DNA of 57,225 nt from Streptomyces tateyamensis. GTDB taxonomy: Bacteria > Actinomycetota > Actinomycetes > Streptomycetales > Streptomycetaceae. Every line of letters starts with the position of its first letter. The first letter of the stretch is position 1. The notes under the pieces are model-generated. The model had not been told where the DNA came from and searched no databases. It saw nothing but the letters and a program-made list of their open reading frames with translations. The translations under genes and the position numbers were made by a program. The DNA lies in the NCBI RefSeq assembly GCF_003205575.1, contig NZ_PYBW01000068.1:1-57225 (forward strand). Direction: 5' to 3'. Positions 8,515 through 15,144 of this stretch are shown here, piece after piece.

Positions 8515-9054
8515 GTGTACGGCTACGAGCAGCAGAGCGCGAGCGGCTACCCGGGCGACCCCTACCAGCAGGCGGGGCCGCAGGGCATGTACGGGCAGCA
8601 GCAACAGGCCTACGGCGCCCAGCCGGGCCCCGGCATGGGCGCGGGCTACGCCGAGCAGCAGCCCGGTGCCGGCCAGTCGCTCTACCCCGAGCCCTCGCCG
8701 CCCTCGCTGGCGGACGCGGTGCGCGCCTTCACCACCGGCTCGATGCCGGTGGAGGACTTCCAGGCCATCTTCATCACCTCCAAGGTGCACTGCCCGCGCG
8801 GCGACCGCCCGGGCTTCCTGGCCCTGCACAACACTCCCACCCCGGTGATCCCGATGTTCAGCTCGCTCAAGGAGCTGCGCCGGTACGCGGGGAAGGAGTC
8901 CAAGTACTTCACCGTCTCCGGCGCCGAGGTGCTGGACCTGCTGCCGACCGGCTACGGCTTCGCGCTGGACATGGAGGGCGAGCACCGGATGGTGTTCGAC
9001 GCCAGGGCGGTGGAGCAGATGGTGGACTTCACCATGCGCCGGATGTACGGCTGA
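8515..9054 (+). CDS. SseB-like protein with Q/G/Y-rich N-terminal tail
   Basis: The product is 179 aa starting at a GTG (8515) with a -10 box in the leaderless position. Residues 1-62 are low complexity (Tyr, Gln, Gly, Pro) and probably disordered. Residues ~65-179 match the SseB N-terminal domain: LADAVRAFTTGSMPVEDFQ, VIPMFSSLKELRRYAG, TVSGAEVLDLLPTGYGFALD. Actinobacterial SseB-like proteins are of unknown function, despite the Salmonella effector-chaperone name. It lies between the dehydrogenase (divergent) and host pirin and belongs to the conserved chromosome, not the element. Confidence 0.75.
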   Translation: MYGYEQQSASGYPGDPYQQAGPQGMYGQQQQAYGAQPGPGMGAGYAEQQPGAGQSLYPEPSPPSLADAVRAFTTGSMPVEDFQAIFITSKVHCPRGDRPGFLALHNTPTPVIPMFSSLKELRRYAGKESKYFTVSGAEVLDLLPTGYGFALDMEGEHRMVFDARAVEQMVDFTMRRMYG

Positions 9055-9127
9055 CCCCCAGGTCGGCGTGACCGCCCGCGGCCGCGGGAAGGGATCAGCC
9101 CCGCCTGCTCCGCCTATTGTTCAATCT

Positions 9128-9162
9128 TCAACTTGCTTCTGGTTGAAAGTTGGACTAATCTT
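9128..9162 (+). promoter_or_regulatory. Host pirin promoter with overlapping operator-like dyad
   Basis: TTGCTT (9134-9139) and TAATCT (9157-9162) are separated by 17 bp, a good sigma-70/HrdB-like promoter 40 bp before the pirin ATG. TTCAAC (9128-9133) and GTTGAA (9143-9148) form an inverted repeat with a 9-bp spacer that overlaps the -35 box, as expected for repressor control. In the integrated state this promoter also faces the element-borne pirin. Confidence 0.55.
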
Positions 9163-9201
9163 GCGTTCGTAGGCCACGACCCCACGATCCAGGAGGCCGA
9201 C

Positions 9202-9435
9202 ATGCCCGCCGTGACCGTTGAGAACCCGCTGATCCTGCCGCGCATCGCGGCTCCCGCCGAAGGCTCCGAGGCGCGCCCGGTGCTGGCCGTCGCCACCGCG
9301 CCCGAGGGCTTCGAGGGCGAGGGCTTCCCGGTCCGCCGGGCCTTCGCCAAGGTCAACCAGAAGTTCCTCGACCCGTTCATCATGATGGACCAGATGGGCG
9401 AGGTGGACTACGCGGCCGGCGAGCCGAAAAGCTAG
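9202..9435 (+). pseudogene. pirA: Host pirin gene, 5' fragment split by the element
   Basis: ATG at 9202 follows AGGAGG. The first 76 residues of a pirin are intact and end ...GEVDYAAGEPK, where host sequence stops at the AA dinucleotide 9427-9428. Two more element-encoded codons read K-S and then TAG at 9433-9435. The continuation of the gene, starting in the same reading frame with AAG GGC ACC, is at 56956. Host residues before and after the insertion join without loss as EPKGTPWHPH. The fragment lacks the metal-binding histidines and should be non-functional. Pirins are cupin-fold iron proteins; Streptomyces PirA is described as a redox-responsive modulator of beta-oxidation. Confidence 0.95.
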
Positions 9436-9453
9436 TCCAGTTGGGGGACTAGT
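9403..9453. other. attL (host half-site plus right arm of attP)
   Basis: Host pirin sequence runs to AA at 9427-9428. Element sequence follows with a 9-bp gap and then the arm CAGTTGGGGGACTAGT at 9438-9453. That arm is the inverted partner (one mismatch) of ACTAGTCCCCTAACTG at 56931-56946 in attR. The phiC31 attP I recall has the same 9-TT-9 geometry and a near-identical CAGTTGGGGG arm. Confidence 0.88.
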
Positions 9454-9458
9454 CGCAA
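9429..9458 (-). promoter_or_regulatory. Outward-facing promoter at the left end; candidate circle-specific integrase promoter
   Basis: On the minus strand TTGCGA (9458-9453) is followed after 18 bp by TAGCTT (9434-9429), directly abutting the crossover. In the circular form this would transcribe across attP into the integrase, whose start is only 40 bp from the right junction. In the integrated form it points at the host pirin 5' fragment in antisense. The boxes are reasonable but not perfect. Confidence 0.4.
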
Positions 9459-9522
9459 GAGAGCTCTGACCTGCAGAGACGCAGGACGAACATCGCATTC
9501 CAACCCAACTGAGGAGGCCGGC

Positions 9523-10488
9523 ATGCCTGCCGTGACCGTTGAGAACCCGCTGATCCTGCCGCGCATCGCGGCCCCCGCCGAGGGCTCCGTCGCCCGCCCC
9601 GTTCTGGCCGTCTCGACTGCCCCCGAGGGGTTCGAGGGTGAAGGCTTCCCCGTCCGCCGCGCCTTCGCCAAGATCAACCAGAAGTACCTCGACCCCTTCA
9701 TCATGATGGACCAGATGGGCGAGGTGGACTATCAGGCTGGTGAGCCGAAGGGGACTCCCTGGCATCCGCACCGGGGCTTCGAGACTGTCACGTACATCAT
9801 CGACGGCACCTTCATCCACCAGGACTCGCACGGCGGCGGCGGGGTGATCACCGACGGCGACACCCAGTGGATGACCGCCGGCTCTGGGCTGCTGCACATC
9901 GAGACCCCGCCGGAGTCCCTGGTGATGTCCGGCGGCCTCTTCCACGGGCTGCAGCTCTGGGTCAACCTGCCCGCCGCCGACAAGATGATCGCGCCCAAGT
10001 ACCAGGACATCCGCGGCACCAGCGTCAAGCTGCTGGCCTCCTCGGACGGCGGCGCGCTGGTCCGGCTGATTGCCGGCGACATCGACGGCCACCAGGGCCC
10101 CGGTGCCACCCACACCCCAATCACGATGATCCACGTGTCGGTGAACCCGGGCGCCCAGGTCACCCTGCCGTGGCGGGCTGACTTCAACGCGCTGGCCTAC
10201 GGGCTGGCCGGCAGCGGCTCGGCCAGCGAGGAGCGGCGGCCGTTCCACATGGGCCAGGCCGTGGTCTTCGGCGAGGGCGACTCCCTCACCATCCGCGCGG
10301 ACGAGCGGCAGGACTCCCGCAGCGCCAACTTCGAGCTGGTGCTGCTCGGCGGCCTTCCGATCCGCGAGCCGGTCGCCCACTACGGCCCGTTCGTGATGAA
10401 CAGCCACCGCGAGCTCCAGCAGGCCTTGGAGGACTTCCAGGCCGGCCGACTCGGCACCATCCCAGCCGACACCAACCTGGGACGCTGA
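9523..10488 (+). CDS. Element-borne complete pirin (replacement copy)
   Basis: The product is 321 aa. The ATG is preceded by TGAGGAGG, almost the same ribosome site as the host gene. The cupin metal motif is intact: WHPHRGFET gives two histidines and GSGLLHIETP gives the third histidine and the glutamate. It differs from the interrupted host protein at only 7 of the 165 residues that can be compared, so it should replace it functionally. The 87 bp between attL and this gene show no forward promoter, so the captured host pirin promoter is the likely driver. Codons around the phiC31-type attB (Y-Q-A-G ... K-G-T-P-W-H) differ from the host at about 8 of 15 positions, more than elsewhere in the gene. 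A terminator follows. Confidence 0.95.
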   Translation: MPAVTVENPLILPRIAAPAEGSVARPVLAVSTAPEGFEGEGFPVRRAFAKINQKYLDPFIMMDQMGEVDYQAGEPKGTPWHPHRGFETVTYIIDGTFIHQDSHGGGGVITDGDTQWMTAGSGLLHIETPPESLVMSGGLFHGLQLWVNLPAADKMIAPKYQDIRGTSVKLLASSDGGALVRLIAGDIDGHQGPGATHTPITMIHVSVNPGAQVTLPWRADFNALAYGLAGSGSASEERRPFHMGQAVVFGEGDSLTIRADERQDSRSANFELVLLGGLPIREPVAHYGPFVMNSHRELQQALEDFQAGRLGTIPADTNLGR

Positions 10489-10500
10489 CGGGCACAGCGG

Positions 10501-10534
10501 CGATGGCCCGGACCGGTAACGGTCCGGGCCATCG
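10501..10534 (+). terminator. Terminator after the element-borne pirin
   Basis: CGATGGCCCGGACC (10501-10514) pairs perfectly with GGTCCGGGCCATCG (10521-10534) across a 6-base loop, 12 bp after the pirin stop. It insulates the cargo pirin, and hence the captured host promoter, from the next gene. Confidence 0.8.
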
Positions 10535-10634
10535 CATGTCCGGTTCAGAACGTCGGCAGCCGCGCTGCGGCCCAACCACAACGAACACAGGGAAGTGGTA
10601 GCGGCGAGCTACCCTGACCTGGCTCAATAGCAGG

Positions 10635-11480
10635 ATGGAGATCGGCGAGAACTGGGCGTACCGCTCCCAGCCCAAGATGCTCGGCAGTGTGATCCGCCGT
10701 GTAGAGATCGTCCGGGTCGGCGGCCCGCGCCGGGCCGCTCAGGTGCACATCAGATTCCTCGAAGGCGAGGACGCCGGCCTGCAGGACTGGGTTGCCCCTG
10801 CCTCCCTGGTCGCGCTGTGGGACGACGTCGCAGTCTTCCAGAGCGACGATGCTGCTGAACTGGCGCTGGTCGAGGCATCCCGGCACGTGCGGAAGACTGC
10901 CGAGTTCGAGACCGCCCGAATGGTTCTCGGCTTCGTCCGTCCCAAGAGCCATCTACGGCTGCGCACGACTGCGGCCGATGCCGGCGTGCTGGAGCTCACG
11001 GCTCTCGATGCCACCGCTGACCGACTCGGGCTCGATGCAGCTGAGCTGCGTGCCGACCCGATGGTCCATGAGAACCGCACCGGCCTGATCCTGGCGGGTT
11101 GGCCGGTCACCGAGCGAATCGCCCGGCGAGCCGCAGAGGTCCTGGCCGAGGAGATCCTCCCGGAGGTCGAGCGCCGGCAGGAGGCTCTCGACCAGGAACG
11201 TACTCAGCCCTCATGGCAGTCGTGGAACCGTCGTCGCGACGAACGGAAGCTGCAGGCGGAGGACGAGCTGCTGCGGACCGTTCGCGAGTGGTGCGGTCAG
11301 GAGCGGGTGGAGCGGTTCGACGAGTTGCTCGCGCTGCGGGCCGAGGTCGAGCGGCTCGGCACGATCGTCGAACGGGCGCTGAAGGCGCTGCGCGACCGGG
11401 GGCACGGCGTCATCGCCTCCACCATTGAGCGCGACCTTGGGGTCCGTATCTCCAGCCTTGGCCCTGAGGTGCGGCGCTGA
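10635..11480 (+). CDS. Hypothetical protein with C-terminal coiled coil
   Basis: The product is 281 aa from an ATG at 10635 with a weak AGCAGG in front. The first ~60 residues are beta-rich (VEIVRVGGPRRAAQVHIRFL, a small barrel-like start). Residues ~165-260 are highly charged helix and probable coiled coil (EVLAEEILPEVERRQEALDQ, WNRRRDERKLQAEDELLRTV, ALRAEVERLGTIVERALKAL). No known domain is recognised. It converges on the next gene with a 71-bp overlap of coding ends. It lies between the pirin terminator and other element hypotheticals. Confidence 0.65.
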   Translation: MEIGENWAYRSQPKMLGSVIRRVEIVRVGGPRRAAQVHIRFLEGEDAGLQDWVAPASLVALWDDVAVFQSDDAAELALVEASRHVRKTAEFETARMVLGFVRPKSHLRLRTTAADAGVLELTALDATADRLGLDAAELRADPMVHENRTGLILAGWPVTERIARRAAEVLAEEILPEVERRQEALDQERTQPSWQSWNRRRDERKLQAEDELLRTVREWCGQERVERFDELLALRAEVERLGTIVERALKALRDRGHGVIASTIERDLGVRISSLGPEVRR

Positions 11481-13050
11481 CGTCGCGCCACGGGTCGGTC
11501 TGCTGCCGCGGCTGGACGGGCTCGGCGGGCGGTGCCTCCTTCTCCGGCCGATGCGGGCTCCACCCGTTGAGGAACGGCCGGAGCGCGTCGGCCGTAGGCT
11601 CGGTCTCGAAGGCTTCGACACCGAGACCGCTTCCGAGCGCCGTCGGGTCGATCCTGTCCGCCTCCGCTCTGCCCCAAGCGGCCCACTCGCGGAACCTCCG
11701 CACCTCGCCCTCGTTGCCGGTCCGGCTTGCGGCTTCGTCCAGTGCCGCACAGAATTCCCGGATTTCCCGCGCCCCCTGCCACCGTTCCAGCGCCGACCCG
11801 AACCTCTCAAGGCGTGATGCCTCGACGGCCTTGGCGCCAGCCGCAGCGACTGCAGCCTCCCAGTCCCGCTGCTTGCGTGCCTTCTCCTCGGCCGCCAAGC
11901 GCTGCCGCTCGGCCTCCGCCCTCTCCCGCTCCTCCCGCAGCCGACGTTGCTCGGCTTCGCGCTCCAGCTGGAGGCGCTCCTGTTCCTCGGCGCGCGCCTT
12001 CAGCTTCCGGAAGAGCGAGCTGATCTGCTCCTCCACCGACCGCTTCGGAGTGTCGGCGCAGTCGGTCTTCCAACCACCGCCGTATCCGTAACCACCCTGG
12101 GGCGACTCGACGACCTGGAGGTCGAGTTCACCGGACGGCTCGGACCGGTAAGCAGGAGTCACCCTCTGCCAGTCGTACGTCTTGCGCCGTCCCGTGGCCT
12201 GGGGCACGTACTTGACGTGCTTCTGCCGCTCCTTGAAGCTCAACTCCCATGTTCTGCCGTGGACGGAGAGGAGCGGCCGCGGCTGCTTCCGCTTCTTCAA
12301 GATCGCCACGTCACCATGGCGCGACAGCGCCTCCTGCGCGATGAGACGGACGATCAACAGCACGCGAGGGAGTACCTCCTCGGAGACCTCGAAGGCGCTG
12401 TGATCGGCTTCCAGTGCTGCGACCACAGCGTCCACGTCCGTGATGACCCGGCTGCGTTGCAGTCGAATCCGGTTCCACTCGGTCTCATCCAGGCCGTTGT
12501 CGCGGAGCAGGCCAAGGTAGAAGTCGCCCTTCTCCCGGCCGCTGTACTTCAGCTGGTAGCCCTCGGGTGCACACGTGCGCGCCGCGTCGAACGCGCGGCG
12601 CAACCTCGCCCGTTCATCCGGCGACGGATCGGGGATCGTCAGGAAGCGCCCCGCCTGCTGGACTCGCTCGATCAGTGCCGGACCGCTCACGGTCCTGGAC
12701 TCCTTCGGCTGCTGCCGAATCGCTGGTGCTCGGGTGCCGGCCTTGTCGCCCAGCTGGTCTACGGGCCTGCTCTGTGGTACCGGGTCGGCAGGGGAACGGG
12801 CCACGGTCTTTGGCTTCGGGGCCGGGCGGTCCGGGTGATGCCCATGCTCCAGGTAGAAGCGGCCAGCATCGGTGATCTCAGCCCGCCATTTCACCCCCAC
12901 AGCCTTCGGCATGCTGATGAGTCCGCGCTCCTTCAGAGCGCGGGCGCTATGGGCGAGTTCAGACTCGCCCGAGGTGACCGGGCTCCCGTCCCCGCCGATG
13001 CGAGTCAGAAGCGAGAGCTGACGCTCATTGAGTGGCGACCAACGAAGCAT
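11410..13050 (-). CDS. Hypothetical protein: winged-helix-like N-terminus and long charged coiled coil
   Basis: The product is 546 aa from the ATG at 13050 (MLRWSPLNERQLSLLTRI). A TTG at 13086 would add 12 residues; neither start has a strong ribosome site. Residues ~1-75 look like a winged helix (LNERQLSLL, ALKERGLI, AEITDAGRFYLEHG). The central part has mixed alpha/beta character. Residues ~330-420 are a Glu/Arg coiled coil (EQISSLFRKLKARAEEQERL, then AEAERQRLAAEEKARKQRDW). The C-terminus is Pro/Gln-rich. Similar large proteins are common in Streptomyces accessory DNA, but the function is unknown. Confidence 0.65.
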   Translation of the reverse strand: MLRWSPLNERQLSLLTRIGGDGSPVTSGESELAHSARALKERGLISMPKAVGVKWRAEITDAGRFYLEHGHHPDRPAPKPKTVARSPADPVPQSRPVDQLGDKAGTRAPAIRQQPKESRTVSGPALIERVQQAGRFLTIPDPSPDERARLRRAFDAARTCAPEGYQLKYSGREKGDFYLGLLRDNGLDETEWNRIRLQRSRVITDVDAVVAALEADHSAFEVSEEVLPRVLLIVRLIAQEALSRHGDVAILKKRKQPRPLLSVHGRTWELSFKERQKHVKYVPQATGRRKTYDWQRVTPAYRSEPSGELDLQVVESPQGGYGYGGGWKTDCADTPKRSVEEQISSLFRKLKARAEEQERLQLEREAEQRRLREERERAEAERQRLAAEEKARKQRDWEAAVAAAGAKAVEASRLERFGSALERWQGAREIREFCAALDEAASRTGNEGEVRRFREWAAWGRAEADRIDPTALGSGLGVEAFETEPTADALRPFLNGWSPHRPEKEAPPAEPVQPRQQTDPWRDVSAAPQGQGWRYGPQGRAQWWRR

Positions 13051-13137
13051 GCTGCCGTCGTACCCCACCAGAACGAGCTGAGACAAGCGGCGTCGGACCG
13101 AACCTCACGTCATGCGCGCAGGACTCGGACCGCTTGC

Positions 13138-13626
13138 CTACGCCTGGTCGGCCACCGGCGCGCGGCCAATGATCACCGAGAGGTCGCCTCGGTACGTCGT
13201 GCCCAACGCGGTAACCACTCCGATCGTCGGGCCTGGTCCGTCCTTCAAGCGGCTCACGTAGTTCTCCGGAATCCGTACGCGGTCTCCGACCTCGAGTGGC
13301 TCGCCTCCACGCCAGCGATACGCGTATCGGCCGACCTGCACGACCTGATCGCCATCCAAGTCGTAGATCCGGGTCGCATCGTCGAGTTGCTGCTCCAACT
13401 CCTTAACCCGCCGTTCCAGCCACTCGATCTTGAGCTTAGCTGAGGCGGCTCCGGACTTGCTGCCTTGCTCGTAGCCTTCGCGCCATCCTCGTTGATGCGC
13501 TTCTGCCACCGCACGATCTTCGGCGGTCGCGTGCGTACCGCACGCCCTGTCGGAGCCGAATATTCGGTTCCGACAGGGCGTGCCAGCGCGAGTCGGCCGA
13601 CCACAGGTCTGCTCATCGTTGCTCAT
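13138..13626 (-). CDS. Cys-motif small protein with coiled coil and SH3-like tail
   Basis: The product is 162 aa from the ATG at 13626 with GAGAGGGG upstream. The N-terminus has a probable zinc site, CGRPTRAGTPCRNRIFGSDR followed by ACGTHA, giving three cysteines and a histidine. A coiled coil follows (LKIEWLERRVKELEQQLDDA). The C-terminal ~70 residues are beta-rich (QVVQVGRYAYRWRGGEPLEV, GDRVRIPENYVSRL), like a KOW/SH3 barrel. No family is recognised. The zinc-site codons coincide with a 44-bp near-perfect palindrome. It is divergent from the large XRE regulator. Confidence 0.65.
   Translation of the reverse strand: MSNDEQTCGRPTRAGTPCRNRIFGSDRACGTHATAEDRAVAEAHQRGWREGYEQGSKSGAASAKLKIEWLERRVKELEQQLDDATRIYDLDGDQVVQVGRYAYRWRGGEPLEVGDRVRIPENYVSRLKDGPGPTIGVVTALGTTYRGDLSVIIGRAPVADQA
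13540..13583. repeat. 44-bp near-perfect palindrome inside a coding sequence
   Basis: The left half, starting GCACGCCCTGTCGGA, is the reverse complement of the right half, ending TCCGACAGGGCGTGC, with a central CCGAATATTCGG and only one mismatched pair in 22. It has no loop, so it is a true palindrome. It falls in the codons for PCRNRIFGSDRAC of the Cys-motif protein, roughly 45-90 bases downstream of its start. Confidence 0.9.
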
Positions 13627-13824
13627 TGCACTGCCCCTCTCGAGCTGTGTGTACGGCCGCACAGCAGTTGGATCTGTGCTACCACCGCATCCGAGGGTAA
13701 CCATTGAGGGCGAGTGGCCAACAGCGCATTCGCATCGGCCCTTTCCGGCCTCGCTGACAGACCTGACTGCCCATCACTCGGACGCAGTCTTGCGATGAAG
13801 TCTTCATTCGACTTCTATTGATCT

Positions 13825-15084
13825 ATGCCCCTGCCGCTGCGTCCGATCGACCCAGCACGATTGCTAGCCCGACGTGTCGAGATGGGGCTAAGCCGTGCTG
13901 CGCTGGCCAAACGGGCTGGGGTATCCCCTCGGATGATCTTCTTCTACGAGGAGGGCTGTCATACGCCGACACCGGCGCGCTTGGAGCAGCTCGCCGCGGC
14001 CCTCAGCTGTCAGGTGGATGACCTGACCGGGGCTCAGCGCGGACAGGAGACCCTGATCGATCTGAGGTATGCCGCTGGGCTGACGCTGGAACGGGTCGCC
14101 GAGCTTCTGCGGGCGTCGGTGGCAGGCCGTGAATTGTCTGTCTCGGCGCCCAAGATCTCTTCACTGGAGAAGGGGCTGCAGGTCCAGGGGCGGCACTGGC
14201 AGGACCCCGAGGTGACCGGGCGGCTTCTTGCACCCCTGGCGAAGGCGTACGGAGTCCCGGTGCGGATGGTCCTGGACGCTTGGATGCGCACGAGACCCGA
14301 CGAGCCGGCTCCAACCTTGGCCACCAACCGGAAGCAGGAGCCTTCACGGGCGGCCTTGGCAACGTGGGAGTCGCTGAATGAACGCCAGCAGGTATACCTG
14401 GGCGAGATCATGCGGGACGACCGCATGACGGAAACCGAGATGTGGATGCGCCGGGTCCAGCGGCTGCCTGTGTCGAAGGCGGCCGAGTGGCGAAAGTTGC
14501 CGCTGACGCTCAAGGCGCCGCCTTCTCTTGTCGGGTACACCCGGTTGCAGGAAAGGCTACGCCAGCATGGTGTGCACGACCCGGGGGCCGGGCAGACGGT
14601 GCACGCGCTGGAGCGGCGAGGTCTGCTGGTGGTCACTGAGGATTCGGTCGAGCACCCTGCTACCGGAGAGGTCGGCCGGGTACTGGTGGAGATCACCCGA
14701 CGAGGCCGTGCGGCTGCGCGAGCGGGGCTTGGCGAACCGAGGGAGCCGGACCCTGCGGCCCATCTGCTGTCGGAGTGGCTCTGGGGGGTCCTGGCGCGTG
14801 TCGCAGCCGCAGAGCCTGCCGGGCTGGAGGACGACCAGTTGGCCGGCCGCTCACTGTTCTTCATCGGTGTGGGCTATCGAGGCAAGGCCGGAGGACAACC
14901 GAGCCGCGGCCTGGTGGACTCGGTGCCCGTTATGGCCCTCGGTGGAACGCATGTCGCTGAGTACCGCTGGCGGCTGACCCAGCTCGGTCGGCGTCACGTG
15001 GTGGAGTACCTCAATGTCTACCGGGAGCTCTATCCGCGCGTCGATACCACAGGGCTCGACATGTTTGCGAACGAGATGCCGTAA
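13825..15084 (+). CDS. Large XRE regulator with two HTH segments, next to the defence operon
   Basis: The product is 419 aa. Residues ~10-72 form an XRE helix-turn-helix (LLARRVEMGLSRAALAKRAG, VSPRMIFFYEEGCHTPTPAR). Residues ~75-150 form a second, degenerate HTH (RYAAGLTLERVAELLRAS, SAPKISSLEKG). Residues ~165-415 carry winged-helix-like segments (ALERRGLLVV, VLVEITRRGRAAARAGL, LTQLGRRHVVEYLN). The ATG at 13825 is preceded by GAAGTC-N7-GACTTC (13797-13815), a possible autoregulatory site. It ends 60 bp before the pPIWI-RE operon in the same orientation and is the likely local regulator, although it could belong to an independent unit. Confidence 0.75.
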   Translation: MPLPLRPIDPARLLARRVEMGLSRAALAKRAGVSPRMIFFYEEGCHTPTPARLEQLAAALSCQVDDLTGAQRGQETLIDLRYAAGLTLERVAELLRASVAGRELSVSAPKISSLEKGLQVQGRHWQDPEVTGRLLAPLAKAYGVPVRMVLDAWMRTRPDEPAPTLATNRKQEPSRAALATWESLNERQQVYLGEIMRDDRMTETEMWMRRVQRLPVSKAAEWRKLPLTLKAPPSLVGYTRLQERLRQHGVHDPGAGQTVHALERRGLLVVTEDSVEHPATGEVGRVLVEITRRGRAAARAGLGEPREPDPAAHLLSEWLWGVLARVAAAEPAGLEDDQLAGRSLFFIGVGYRGKAGGQPSRGLVDSVPVMALGGTHVAEYRWRLTQLGRRHVVEYLNVYRELYPRVDTTGLDMFANEMP

Positions 15085-15144
15085 GTGAGCCCTATTTCTT
15101 CTCGGGTGGCGTGTTTGTCATAGGCGCCCCGTACGCTCCGGACC

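Noticed and set aside
9436..9522. A separate promoter for the element-borne pirin
   Set aside because: No acceptable -35/-10 pair is seen in this orientation. TTGGGG near 9441 has no suitable -10 partner.
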